Below, one piece after another: positions 16,643-25,262 of a stretch of 64,000 bases of DNA. The notes beneath the pieces were generated by a model that had not been told where the DNA came from, searched no databases, and saw nothing but the letters and a program-made list of their open reading frames with translations. A program made the translations under genes and the position numbers. The stretch comes from Mucilaginibacter sp. CSA2-8R (GTDB lineage Bacteria; Bacteroidota; Bacteroidia; Sphingobacteriales; Sphingobacteriaceae). The stretch is from contig NZ_CP152389.1 in assembly GCF_038806765.1 (NCBI RefSeq), forward strand, positions 4,588,001-4,652,000, written 5' to 3'. Within the stretch, counting starts at the first letter, position 1. Each line of letters starts with the position of its first letter.

Positions 16643-19405
16643 TTATCTAAAACTGTGGGTGTAAGACAGGGTGAATGAAGAACCTAACCGGTACTTATTG
16701 TAAGTTGATCCTTCGGAAAGTGAGTAAGTTGGTTTGCCTTCTTTGAAGTAAAAAAGCGTGTTTTGGTTGAACAAATCGCTGCAATTTAATTTGAACTCGC
16801 CTTTGTTTTTAAATACGCGATAACCTAATTGCAGGTCTAACACGTCGCGCGCGTTTTCATAAACTGATGGGAACACGGTACCGCCAGCCCTGAAAATACG
16901 TGGACCAACACGGTTGTACAGTAAATTAATACTAAACTTATTGTTATCAAAAGTTTGCAGTAAGCCGCCGTTAATTACATAAGGTGCCTGCCCCACCATA
17001 GGCCGTTTGCCATCCGGTTCAGATAAATCTAAACGTGGGTCTTTAACTGTAGATTTAATCAGGGCAATGTTGGTATACAGTGTGGTATTTTTTAACTTAC
17101 TGGTTATAAAATCCAGATTCTTTCTGAACTCAAACTCTAAACCGTAGTTGTTAGCCTGTTGAGAATTGAAATAAGTAATATTAGGTGTTGATAATTTATC
17201 ATCGAAATAAGATTCGATGGCATTTTTAAAGTTTTTGTAAAATGCAGACACCGACATGATCTGACCCGCTGCCGGATAAAACTCATAACGTAAGTCAAAA
17301 TTTTGTATCTGCGTACGCTTTAAATCAGGGTTACCCTGTACTGTGGCGATGAGCTCATAATCAAAGTAAGTAGATAAGGCCAGCTCGCGCAGTTCCGGAC
17401 GGGCTACCGTACGCGAGTATGAAAGCCTGAAGTTAGCCTTTGGCGTAACTGCGTAGGTGGCATTGGCTGATGGCAAAAAGTCGAAATTATTTAAAGTTGC
17501 TTTTTTACCGCCTGCCGTGGTTAAATCCAAATCAAATTTTTCTACCCTTAAACCCCAAACCAAACGAAGCTTGCCGCTAAGTTTATTGTCCAGCATAGCA
17601 TAACCAGCATTAGTATAACTGTGTGCTGTGTAAGGGTCATCAGCCAGGGTGATATCCTGCAGGTTGTAATAATTTTGATTAATTACACTGCGTAAAAAGA
17701 TCCTGTCTAACGGTAATAACCTAACGTCTAAAGGCGCACTTGTATTTAATACAGGCCCAATAAAACGTGGTGAAAAACTACGGTCGCGGTAGCTGGACGC
17801 CAGTCCTGCCTTAAAAATACCTTTCTCTTTAAACATGGTTACCGGTGCAGAGTAATCAACCCCACCGTTTACTACGTTTTCGTTCAAGTCCGAAAAGTAA
17901 CGAGCATTTTGCTTACCTAAAGTACCAATAGTAGCCTCATAAGCCGATCCAGTTAAGGCATAATTAGCTTTACGTTGATCGGGCTGGTTATTAGTGATAT
18001 TGCTGTAGCTACCTACCCAGGTAAGCTTGGCTCCTTTTTCGCCTAAACTATGGTCGCCCTGCAATGTAGTTTTAAAAAGCCCCTTCTCAATGAGGTCAAA
18101 AGCGGTGTACCTATTTAAGTAGCCGGTGCTACGATCTAAACCTACCCGGTAAAGATATTGGTCGTCAAAATTTCGGTTATAAATGTTTTTGAAAGTAATT
18201 TTATTCTTTCCGAAGCTGTAGGCAAAGTTGGCTAAAGCACCTATACTGGTTGAGAAACGATATTTCTGGTCGGTATATTCATAAACATGGTAATCAATAT
18301 TCAGGTCGGGTATGGTTTGCAGCGTGTTGCGATACGTTAATGCTACAATGGCACCAAAACGGTTTCCATTTTTACCAATGTCTTTAACCCGGCCTATAGA
18401 TACTTGGTAGTTTTGATTGGCAAATGCATTAGAGTTGTAAACCCGGTAATTAGGATTTAAAGAGCGCAGTGCAGCCGTTTGCTGATCTTGGGTTAAAGTA
18501 CCGCTATTAATGCGGTTGGTTGTCGGAAAGCCAGATGGCAATGCTCTGGAGCCATTGTCGAAACCCAAATAATCTAAAGTATTACGATAGCCACTCTGAA
18601 AATTTTTAAAGGTCGTATTGGTATTATAACCTAAACCGGCACTGATGGTTGCAAAATTTTCGTCTGGAATATCTTTGGTATTGATTTGCACCGCACCACC
18701 TGCAAAATCACCCGGAAGATTAGGCAAAGCGGTTTTATTGATAACCAGGTTATCAATAAGATTTGATGGCACAATATCAAACGAAAACGCTTTACGGTTA
18801 GGTTCAGTACTTGGCAAACTGCTACCATCTAACTGCGCCGTATTATAGCGATCGCTCAAGCCACGAACTACCACAAATTTATTATCCTGTACCGTGGCAC
18901 CACTCACCCTGCGTAATACATCCGAAGCACTACGGTCCGGAGAGCGTCTGATAGTTTCGGCAGTAATACCATCAGTAATAGCGGCGTTGTTTTTCTGTTT
19001 GGCGTAAAGTGAATTTACCGATTCCTGCCTAAAGGTAGCCTTTACGGTAACGGCTGCCAGTTGCTGGGTTGCAGCCTCGTTAAGTACAATGTTGAGTACA
19101 GTAACCTGCCCAGCTTTAATTTGTATTTCGGATACTTGTTTATTCTGATAACCGATGTATTTAACCAAAATACTTTGTGTACCGGCCGGAACATCATTAA
19201 TTACATATTCTCCGTTTACATTAGTAGCAGCTCCGCGGGTCGAACCCTCAATAGTAACGGTAGCACCAATCAGTGCCTCCCCGGTTTTTTGGTCGGTAAT
19301 CTTACCGGATAATTTGCCACCGCTTTGTGCCCACACCGGCATACAAAAGGCAGCAAGAATTATAGCAAGCAAGGAGCTTGCTAAAAGAGCAGCTAATTTT
19401 TTCAC
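16643..19405 (-). CDS. TonB-dependent outer-membrane receptor (non-SusC type)
   Basis: A 920-residue outer-membrane transporter. A long signal peptide ends PVWAQ27, then comes a carboxypeptidase-regulatory-like domain (about 30-115, GEALIGATVTIEGST). The plug domain has DVLRRVSGATVQDNKFVVV and LPNLPGDFAGGAVQINTKD, and a beta-barrel ends in SFTLSYTHSFR. It lacks the SusC signatures and no SusD follows; a beta-helix lipoprotein does. This type of receptor pair is widespread in Bacteroidota and is usually assigned to uptake of metals, phosphate-linked compounds or unknown nutrients, so no substrate is claimed. The start codon is GTG. A perfect TAnnTTTG box (minus strand, 19425-19432) lies about 19 nt upstream. 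Confidence 0.9.
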   Translation of the reverse strand: MKKLAALLASSLLAIILAAFCMPVWAQSGGKLSGKITDQKTGEALIGATVTIEGSTRGAATNVNGEYVINDVPAGTQSILVKYIGYQNKQVSEIQIKAGQVTVLNIVLNEAATQQLAAVTVKATFRQESVNSLYAKQKNNAAITDGITAETIRRSPDRSASDVLRRVSGATVQDNKFVVVRGLSDRYNTAQLDGSSLPSTEPNRKAFSFDIVPSNLIDNLVINKTALPNLPGDFAGGAVQINTKDIPDENFATISAGLGYNTNTTFKNFQSGYRNTLDYLGFDNGSRALPSGFPTTNRINSGTLTQDQQTAALRSLNPNYRVYNSNAFANQNYQVSIGRVKDIGKNGNRFGAIVALTYRNTLQTIPDLNIDYHVYEYTDQKYRFSTSIGALANFAYSFGKNKITFKNIYNRNFDDQYLYRVGLDRSTGYLNRYTAFDLIEKGLFKTTLQGDHSLGEKGAKLTWVGSYSNITNNQPDQRKANYALTGSAYEATIGTLGKQNARYFSDLNENVVNGGVDYSAPVTMFKEKGIFKAGLASSYRDRSFSPRFIGPVLNTSAPLDVRLLPLDRIFLRSVINQNYYNLQDITLADDPYTAHSYTNAGYAMLDNKLSGKLRLVWGLRVEKFDLDLTTAGGKKATLNNFDFLPSANATYAVTPKANFRLSYSRTVARPELRELALSTYFDYELIATVQGNPDLKRTQIQNFDLRYEFYPAAGQIMSVSAFYKNFKNAIESYFDDKLSTPNITYFNSQQANNYGLEFEFRKNLDFITSKLKNTTLYTNIALIKSTVKDPRLDLSEPDGKRPMVGQAPYVINGGLLQTFDNNKFSINLLYNRVGPRIFRAGGTVFPSVYENARDVLDLQLGYRVFKNKGEFKLNCSDLFNQNTLFYFKEGKPTYSLSEGSTYNKYRLGSSFTLSYTHSFR

Positions 19406-19424
19406 GTGCGTTTGTTTGTTGCCG

Positions 19425-19432
19425 CAAAACTA
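19425..19432 (-). promoter_or_regulatory. Bacteroidota-type -7 box for the TonB receptor gene
   Basis: The minus strand reads TAGTTTTG, a full match to the TAnnTTTG -7 element. It ends 19 nt before the GTG start of the receptor gene, implying a leader of about 15 nt. No clear TTTG -33 element is seen at the expected distance, so the call is tentative. Confidence 0.45.
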
Positions 19433-19629
19433 TTAGCACAGTATTAGAATAACGTTACATCGAGATTAAGCCTTCATGCGCTCTTTATTAATTAATCATT
19501 AACAACACTTATATTTTAACATATTTGCAGTCAAAAATTATTTTTCCTATAACTTTTAATAATCGGCAATAAATTAGGGTCGCTGGGTTTGCTTTGAGAA
19601 ACTAATTTTCACATTAAGCCAACAAAAAA

Positions 19630-20115
19630 TTAATATCTAACCTTTAGCTTACGCAACAGGCTTACCATTAACCAGAGGGGGGCGTTTATCATCATTGTAA
19701 ATACCGGCACGTTGCTGAGCTTTTTATAGATAACCCGTTGCCCTGCCAAACCAACTAACAAAACACCTAAGCCCGTAAGTAACAAGCCACTGCCTGTAAA
19801 ACGCTGCTCCAACTGAATGATGATATAAGAAAATGCAAAAAGAATAAAAAGCAATAGGTAAGATACCGTGGGTGACAAACGCAGGTAATAATAAATTAAC
19901 CCTGCAATTAAAAAAGAAGCCCAATTTACGTAACCATTATACTTGCCTAAAAAACCTAAATGCGGAAACGGCAATGCCCAGGCAAAAAGCATTAAACCAA
20001 ATAAAGTAAGTATAACCGCGGCATACAACAAAGCTGTGTTAGGCAATGTACTCACTGTTTTACTGTAATTTTCAAACTGGCGTTCAACCGGTCTCAACTC
20101 TTCTTTAGGTTTCAT
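19630..20115 (-). CDS. Integral membrane protein, possibly divergent DUF962/Mpo1-like
   Basis: A 161-residue protein with about five membrane helices (LLYAAVILTLFGLMLFAWAL, the helix around WASFLIAGLIYYYL, SYLLLFILFAFSYIIIQL, LLLTGLGVLLVGLAGQ and APLWLMVSLLRKL). The C-terminal stretch GLAGQRVIYKKLSNVP followed by a PLWL helix resembles the end of DUF962 (Mpo1/YGL010w-like) proteins. The conserved histidines of that family are not evident, so membership is uncertain. It starts 19 nt after the rny terminator on the same strand. The 224-bp region on its other side, before the TonB receptor start at 19405, holds only that receptor's promoter box. Confidence 0.7.
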   Translation of the reverse strand: MKPKEELRPVERQFENYSKTVSTLPNTALLYAAVILTLFGLMLFAWALPFPHLGFLGKYNGYVNWASFLIAGLIYYYLRLSPTVSYLLLFILFAFSYIIIQLEQRFTGSGLLLTGLGVLLVGLAGQRVIYKKLSNVPVFTMMINAPLWLMVSLLRKLKVRY

Positions 20116-20133
20116 GAATAGTAAAAATTAAAA

Positions 20134-20159
20134 AAGCGACAAGGCTGGCCTTGTCGCTT
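20134..20159 (-). terminator. Terminator of the rny transcription unit
   Basis: A perfect 11-bp stem (20134-20144 with 20149-20159, arms AAGCGACAAGG and CCTTGTCGCTT) around a 4-nt loop, followed on the minus strand by TTTTTAATTTTTAC. It lies 24 nt after the rny stop. Confidence 0.93.
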
Positions 20160-20183
20160 GCAAAAATACATTATATCTTAAAA

Positions 20184-21746
20184 TTACTTGGCAAAAGCTA
20201 CCGAGCGGGTTTCGCGGATAACGGTTACTTTGATTTGGCCTGGGTAGGTCATTTCGGTTTGGATGCGGTTAGAAATATCAGCGGCTAATACTTCCGATTG
20301 AGCATCGCTGATTTTTTCGCTCTCTACTACCACGCGCAACTCACGGCCGGCCTGGATAGCAAAGGTTTTTTCTACACCAGGATATGATAAAGCTAATTCT
20401 TCCAGTTCTTTCAAACGTTTAATATAGCTTTCTACCACCTCGCGACGTGCACCCGGACGAGCGCCCGATATAGCATCACAAGCCTGGATAATGGGCGAAA
20501 TCATTGAGGTCATCTCAATTTCGTCGTGGTGAGCACCAATGGCGTTACACACTTCCGGATGCTCTTTATACTTTTCGGCCAGTTGCATACCCAAAATAGC
20601 GTGTGGCAACTCCGGGTTATCGTCAGGCACTTTACCAATATCGTGCAGTAAGCCGGCACGTTTTGCCAACTTTACGTTTAAGCCTAATTCTGCCGCCATA
20701 GTAGCACAGAAGTTAGCCACCTCACGCGAGTGCTGCAACAGGTTTTGCCCGTAAGACGAACGGTAACGCATACGGCCCACCATCCTGATTAATTCGGGGT
20801 GTAAACCGTGTATACCTAAATCAATAACGGTACGCTCACCAATTTCTACAATTTCTTCTTCAATCTGCTTGCGGGTTTTAGCTACCACCTCCTCAATACG
20901 TGCCGGGTGTATACGGCCGTCGGTTACCAGGCGGTGCATAGCTAAACGGGCAATCTCCCGGCGAACCGGGTCAAAGCCTGAAAGGATAATGGCTTCCGGG
21001 GTATCATCAACAATAATCTCAATACCGGTAGCTGCTTCCAGCGCACGGATATTACGACCTTCGCGACCGATGATACGACCTTTAATTTCGTCGTTCTCGA
21101 TGTTAAAGATAGATACGGTGTTCTCAATAGCGCTTTCGGTAGCCGTACGCTGTATGGTTTGGATAACTACTTTCTTAGCTTCTTTAGTAGCGGTTAACTT
21201 AGCTTCATCAACAATATCCTTAATCTGCATCATGGCCTTGGTACGAGCCTCTTCGCGCAGGTTATCTACCAGTTGGTTTTTAGCTTCTTCGGCGGTCAGG
21301 CCTGCAATGCTTTCCAGCTGTTGTAAATGTTGCTGTTTCAAATGCTCAACCTCTTCCTGCTTTTTGTGCAATACATCGGTTTGTTTTTCCAGGTTTTTAC
21401 GAACGCTGTCTAACTCGTGGTCTTTGCGGTTTGCGTTTTCCAGCTTTTGGTTAAGCGATTGCTCTTTTTGTTTAATGGAGTTTTCGCGCTGATTAATAGC
21501 GTTGTTTTTGGCGTTTACTTCCTGCTCGTGTTCGGCTTTTAGTTGTAAAAACCGCTCTTTGGCCTCTAATTGTTTGTTTTTCTTCAGGATTTCGGCGTTG
21601 TTTTCGGCGTCCTTCAGTATCTTCTTCGCTTTGTTCTGAGCTGCTATATCCCGCTCTTTGAATAGTTTATTGAGCAGGTAACGCCCCACAGCGAAGCCGA
21701 TAATGGCCCCGACCAACAGGCCGATGATGATTTCTAAAATGTTCAT
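20184..21746 (-). CDS. rny: Ribonuclease Y
   Basis: Membrane-anchored endoribonuclease that initiates mRNA decay. Domain order in 520 residues: an N-terminal membrane helix (about 5-25, IIIGLLVGAIIGFAVG) and a long charged coiled coil (about 30-200, repeated EQ, EK and KQ heptads). A KH RNA-binding domain follows, with KGRIIGREGRNIRALE, then an HD phosphohydrolase domain with AGLLHDIGK as the metal site and HHDE further on. The length matches the family (about 520). It lies in the conserved Bacteroidota order zapA, structured RNA, rny. On its 5' side is a candidate 6S-type RNA ending in a U-run just before its start, so rny may have its own promoter downstream of that RNA or depend on read-through. 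Confidence 0.98.
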   Translation of the reverse strand: MNILEIIIGLLVGAIIGFAVGRYLLNKLFKERDIAAQNKAKKILKDAENNAEILKKNKQLEAKERFLQLKAEHEQEVNAKNNAINQRENSIKQKEQSLNQKLENANRKDHELDSVRKNLEKQTDVLHKKQEEVEHLKQQHLQQLESIAGLTAEEAKNQLVDNLREEARTKAMMQIKDIVDEAKLTATKEAKKVVIQTIQRTATESAIENTVSIFNIENDEIKGRIIGREGRNIRALEAATGIEIIVDDTPEAIILSGFDPVRREIARLAMHRLVTDGRIHPARIEEVVAKTRKQIEEEIVEIGERTVIDLGIHGLHPELIRMVGRMRYRSSYGQNLLQHSREVANFCATMAAELGLNVKLAKRAGLLHDIGKVPDDNPELPHAILGMQLAEKYKEHPEVCNAIGAHHDEIEMTSMISPIIQACDAISGARPGARREVVESYIKRLKELEELALSYPGVEKTFAIQAGRELRVVVESEKISDAQSEVLAADISNRIQTEMTYPGQIKVTVIRETRSVAFAK

Positions 21747-21754
21747 AATTGTAT

Positions 21755-21892
21755 ATAATAAAAAACCGCAACTAAATTAAAGTATCATGTAATAAAGCGT
21801 ATGCCGGTAACGTATAACAAGTATAAATACAGGTTAACGGCCACCGGGCAGCGCTAATGCTTGCCAGTGAAACTTATAATTTAACTGCGGTT
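21755..21892 (-). ncRNA. ssrS: Candidate 6S-type structured RNA between zapA and rny
   Basis: The zapA-rny spacer forms a rod-like RNA on the minus strand. Its 5' arm (21892-21879) and 3' arm (21777-21764) pair over 14 bp with two G-U wobbles, and the 3' arm runs straight into TTTTTTATTAT, a terminator-like tail. Inside, the arms around GCCGGTAAC and GTTAACGGC pair with one mismatch, and GGCAGCG / TGCTTGCC form another imperfect stem. Unpaired A/T-rich segments between these could be the open bubble that binds RNA polymerase. A 6S RNA gene next to zapA is the classical arrangement in Proteobacteria, and I recall 6S annotations at this place in Bacteroidota. A covariance search (Rfam 6S-Flavo) would decide. 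Confidence 0.55.
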
Positions 21893-21927
21893 AAATTTAA
21901 TGTGCTCTATAATTGTATAAAGAACGA

Positions 21928-22221
21928 CTATTGCTTATTAAAAAACTCGGTGAGCATATGATCTAACTGGTAAGCTTTTTCGGCTACGGTTGTATCTTCA
22001 ACCGTAACCTTACGTTCTGCTTTTAATGATGCGGTGGCATAATGCAACACACACATTGAAAGCAAATCCTGCTTATCTTTTACCGCATAGTTTTCCTGGT
22101 ATTCTTTAATGCGGTCGTTAATCAGTTTTGCTGCCCGACGTATAATTTCTTCCTCTTCCGTATCAATCTTTAAGGGATAAACACGGTCGGCAATATTTAT
22201 TTTTACAGAGATTTCTCCCAT
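21928..22221 (-). CDS. zapA: Cell division protein ZapA
   Basis: Promotes bundling and stability of FtsZ filaments at mid-cell. The 97-residue protein has the ZapA pattern: an N-terminal beta-strand region (SVKINIADRVYPLKIDTEEE) then a coiled-coil helix (RRAAKLINDRIKEYQENY, later HYATASLKAERK). The length is typical of the short bacterial form. It is preceded by a small coiled-coil gene 23 bp away and by pheT, and followed by the structured RNA and rny, the usual Bacteroidota order. Co-transcription with the coiled-coil gene is very likely. Confidence 0.92.
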   Translation of the reverse strand: MGEISVKINIADRVYPLKIDTEEEEIIRRAAKLINDRIKEYQENYAVKDKQDLLSMCVLHYATASLKAERKVTVEDTTVAEKAYQLDHMLTEFFNKQ

Positions 22222-22244
22222 TTGAGCTTGTTCACTTTACAGTG

Positions 22245-22535
22245 TTACTTTTTTAGTAACACAATACACTTATCTATTTCCCGCACAAATTCGTTAATTT
22301 TTTGCTTGATGTCAAGGCTTTTTTCATTTGTGTCGGAAAATGATTTAGCCAACTTCAATACACGAAGCTTTTCTTCCAGATCGCTGTTTTTATTTTGGCT
22401 CGCACTTAAAGCCACACCTAATGATTGATTTTCGAGCTTTAGCAAATCGTTTTCTTCCTGCAAAGCCTGGCAAAGCGCAATCATGCGCTCTGTTTTTTCA
22501 ACTACTATACTTAACTGATCAGTTACTGACGGCAT
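22245..22535 (-). CDS. Small coiled-coil protein, probable partner of ZapA
   Basis: A 96-residue, almost entirely helical protein. The heptad pattern VVEKTERMIALCQALQEEND and LLKLENQSLGVALS, followed by a charged helix (NKNSDLEEKLRVL), predicts a parallel coiled coil comparable in size to ZapB. The same small gene stands between pheT and zapA in many Bacteroidota. A role in the divisome is inferred from its position and shape; sequence similarity to the proteobacterial ZapB is not demonstrable by eye. It is translated from the ATG at 22535, and zapA follows after 23 bp. The 142-bp gap on its 5' side, up to the pheT stop, shows no clear motif. Confidence 0.72.
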   Translation of the reverse strand: MPSVTDQLSIVVEKTERMIALCQALQEENDLLKLENQSLGVALSASQNKNSDLEEKLRVLKLAKSFSDTNEKSLDIKQKINEFVREIDKCIVLLKK

Positions 22536-22677
22536 CTTTATGAATTGGTGAACGAGTGACAGGCCTGATAAACAAGCGGATAAAACACCCTATTAAACGC
22601 AGCACCCGGCATCACAGCCCAATGGCCGTTTTGACGGCAAGCACTCACGTCATTATAGCTATTCACCCAACCGCTCA

Positions 22678-25080
22678 TTACTTTCTTATCTCGGCTCCTG
22701 CCTCTTTTCCAAAATTATAGATAAGTTTTTGCATAATAGCATCAATTGCCTTATCAGTTAATGTTTTTTCCTCATCTTGCAACATAAAGCTCAAAGCGTA
22801 TGATTTTTTACCTGCCGGCAGCTTATCGCCCTGGTAAATATCGAACACATTCACATCAGTCAGCAGTTTGCGCTCAGTTTTAAGAGCAATCTGTTTTAAC
22901 TGACCAAAGGTTACCTGTGTATCTACCAGCATTGATAAATCACGGCGAACTGAAGGGAACTTGGAAATTTCTTTATACACCACTTTATTTTTACGCACCA
23001 GGTTAAGCAAGGTGTCAAAATTAAAGTCGGCATAAAATACTTCTTTCTCTACTCCTGCTTTTTTAAGCGCAGCCGGCAGCACCGAACCAAATTTAACCAG
23101 TGTTTTACCGCCCCTAAAGTTGTATTGCAACCCGTAACTCAGTTCCGACGTATTTATTTCATCCGTAGTATAGTCGGTAATCCCTAAACGCGACAGCAAA
23201 CCATCCACCAAAGCCTTTAAATGATAGAATGATACTGGTGAAGCTTTCTGGTTCCATTGCTCTTGTGCTGAGGCACCGGTGACGAATACGGCAAGGCGCT
23301 GGGTTTCGGTGTATTTGCCATCCTCATAGAAATAAGCTTTACCAAACTCGTAAAACTTTAAATCGGCCTGACGACGATTTTGGTTATAAGCAACAGCCTC
23401 TAAACCCGAATACAGTAATGTTTGACGCATAATGTCCAAATCGCTGCTCAGCGGGTTAAGCAGCTTAACCGCATTATCCAGACTATCAGCATATGATGAA
23501 CTGGTTAATGAGTTAGACAGTATCTCGTTAAAACCGTTGCTGCTCAGCAAGTCTGCAATGGCATTTTGTACGGTATCTTTTTCGGGCCGGGCCGAATTAT
23601 TTAAAGATGCGCGTATCTGCGTAGGGATCTCGATATTGTTATATCCGTAAATACGTAACACTTCTTCAATCACATCAACCTCGCGGGTTACATCTACGCG
23701 GTAAGGCGGCACCAGTAACGATAAACCTTCGGCACTTTCGTTAATTATCTCGATGTCCAATGCTTTGATGATAGCTTTGATAGTATCCTGCCCGATAGCT
23801 TTACCAATTAACCGGTCGATGTTACGGTACGTAACCTCTACACTGAACGGTTGTACCGGCGAAGGATAGATATCAGATATTTCTGAAGATACTACGCCGC
23901 CGGCAACTTCTTGTATCAAAAGGGCAGCACGCTTTAAGGCATATACGGTAATATCAGGATCAACACCGCGCTCAAAACGGAAAGAAGCATCTGTTTTTAA
24001 ACCATGGCGCTTTGATGTTTTACGTACCGATACCGGGTTAAAATATGCACTTTCTAAAAATACGTCAGTAGTCGAATCTTTTACACCAGAACCTGCACCG
24101 CCAAATACCCCTGCAATACACATCGGGCCTTCGGCATTGCCAATCATTAAATCATCGGCAGATAACTTGCGTTCTGCATCATCTAAAGTAACAAAGGCGG
24201 TACCCTCAGCATAAGTTTTTACCAGCACCTGGTTTCCGGCAATGGCATCCGCATCAAAGGCATGCAACGGCTGGCCTAACTCGTGCAAAACGTAATTGGT
24301 AACGTCGACAATGTTATTAATACTGCGTACCCCAATTACGGCCAAACGTTCTTTTAACCACTGCGGCGAATCCTGTACGGTTACACCACTGATGGTTAAA
24401 CTGGCATAACGCGGACAAGCCGCCTCTGCTTCTACGGTAACAGGGATAGTACGGCTGGTATTGTCTACTTTAAAGGCAGAAACATCCGGTTTACTAATTT
24501 CGATTTTTAAGAAAGCAGCAATATCGCGTGCAGTACCTAAATGCGAGGCCGCATCAGCGCGGTTAGGCGTTAAGCCAATCTCTAACAGGTAATCATCATT
24601 CAGCTTAAAATAAGTTTTGGCGGGGGTACCTACCTCAGCATCGGCGTCCAGCACCATAATGCCGGCGTGCGATTCGCCTAAGCCAATCTCATCCTCAGCG
24701 CAAATCATGCCTTCAGAAACCTCACCCCTTATTTTTGATTTATTGATTTTAAATGGCTCGCCCTGGTTAGGATGTACGGTTGTACCCACGGTGGCAACCA
24801 CTACTTTTTGACCGGTAGCTACATTGGGCGCGCCACAAACAATTTGCAAATCTTCAGCACCACCTACATCAACTTTGGTCACGCGGAGGCGGTCGGCATT
24901 GGGATGCTGTTGTGCCTCTTTTACATAACCAATCACCAGGCCTTCCAGGCCACCGGGTACAGCTTGCACTTTCTCCAGGCTCTCTACCTCGAGGCCGATG
25001 CCGGTTAATATTTGCGATATATCTTCGGGCGACTTATCAGTTTGAATAAACTCTTTAAGCCAGTTATACGAAATTTTCAT
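22678..25080 (-). CDS. pheT: Phenylalanyl-tRNA synthetase beta subunit
   Basis: Large subunit of the alpha2-beta2 enzyme that charges tRNA-Phe. The 800 residues show the full domain chain. The N-terminal B1 begins MKISYNWLKEFI, and an EMAP/OB tRNA-binding domain (about 40-155) has VTKVDVGGAEDLQIVCGAPN. B3/B4 editing domains (about 215-395) have SINNIVDVTNYVLHELGQPL and ALKRAALLIQ. A B5 domain carries EEVLRIYGYNNI, and the C-terminal ferredoxin-like anticodon-binding domain has FPSVRRDLSMLVD and FDIYQGDKLPAGKKS. Length and order match bacterial PheT. pheS is not adjacent, which is common in Bacteroidota. The next upstream gene, acs, is separated by a terminator. Confidence 0.98.
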   Translation of the reverse strand: MKISYNWLKEFIQTDKSPEDISQILTGIGLEVESLEKVQAVPGGLEGLVIGYVKEAQQHPNADRLRVTKVDVGGAEDLQIVCGAPNVATGQKVVVATVGTTVHPNQGEPFKINKSKIRGEVSEGMICAEDEIGLGESHAGIMVLDADAEVGTPAKTYFKLNDDYLLEIGLTPNRADAASHLGTARDIAAFLKIEISKPDVSAFKVDNTSRTIPVTVEAEAACPRYASLTISGVTVQDSPQWLKERLAVIGVRSINNIVDVTNYVLHELGQPLHAFDADAIAGNQVLVKTYAEGTAFVTLDDAERKLSADDLMIGNAEGPMCIAGVFGGAGSGVKDSTTDVFLESAYFNPVSVRKTSKRHGLKTDASFRFERGVDPDITVYALKRAALLIQEVAGGVVSSEISDIYPSPVQPFSVEVTYRNIDRLIGKAIGQDTIKAIIKALDIEIINESAEGLSLLVPPYRVDVTREVDVIEEVLRIYGYNNIEIPTQIRASLNNSARPEKDTVQNAIADLLSSNGFNEILSNSLTSSSYADSLDNAVKLLNPLSSDLDIMRQTLLYSGLEAVAYNQNRRQADLKFYEFGKAYFYEDGKYTETQRLAVFVTGASAQEQWNQKASPVSFYHLKALVDGLLSRLGITDYTTDEINTSELSYGLQYNFRGGKTLVKFGSVLPAALKKAGVEKEVFYADFNFDTLLNLVRKNKVVYKEISKFPSVRRDLSMLVDTQVTFGQLKQIALKTERKLLTDVNVFDIYQGDKLPAGKKSYALSFMLQDEEKTLTDKAIDAIMQKLIYNFGKEAGAEIRK

Positions 25081-25183
25081 TATTTAGAATAATCGGTCAA
25101 AGATAGAATTTTTTTGCTTGCAGGAAGGCTGGATGAAGGGCAAATCACCGTTTGAATGGAATGCACGGTTTATACCAATTCAA

Positions 25184-25227
25184 AACGGCTGTTGTTAGCC
25201 TGATTAATCAGATAAACAACAGCCGTT
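25184..25227 (-). terminator. Terminator-like hairpin after acs
   Basis: Perfect 13-bp arms, AACGGCTGTTGTT at 25184-25196 and its complement at 25215-25227, enclose an 18-nt loop that contains the self-complementary TGATTAATCA. On the minus strand TTTTGAATTGG follows. It ends the acs transcript and insulates pheT. Confidence 0.8.
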
Positions 25228-25262
25228 GAAAAATTTATGTGCGAATAAAATTTGTCGGAGAG

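Noticed and set aside
20869..21492. 207-residue plus-strand open frame opposite rny
   Set aside because: It is the antisense shadow of the strongly conserved coiled coil and KH region of rny. Its product is low-complexity Ser/Arg-rich sequence and it has no homology that I recognise.
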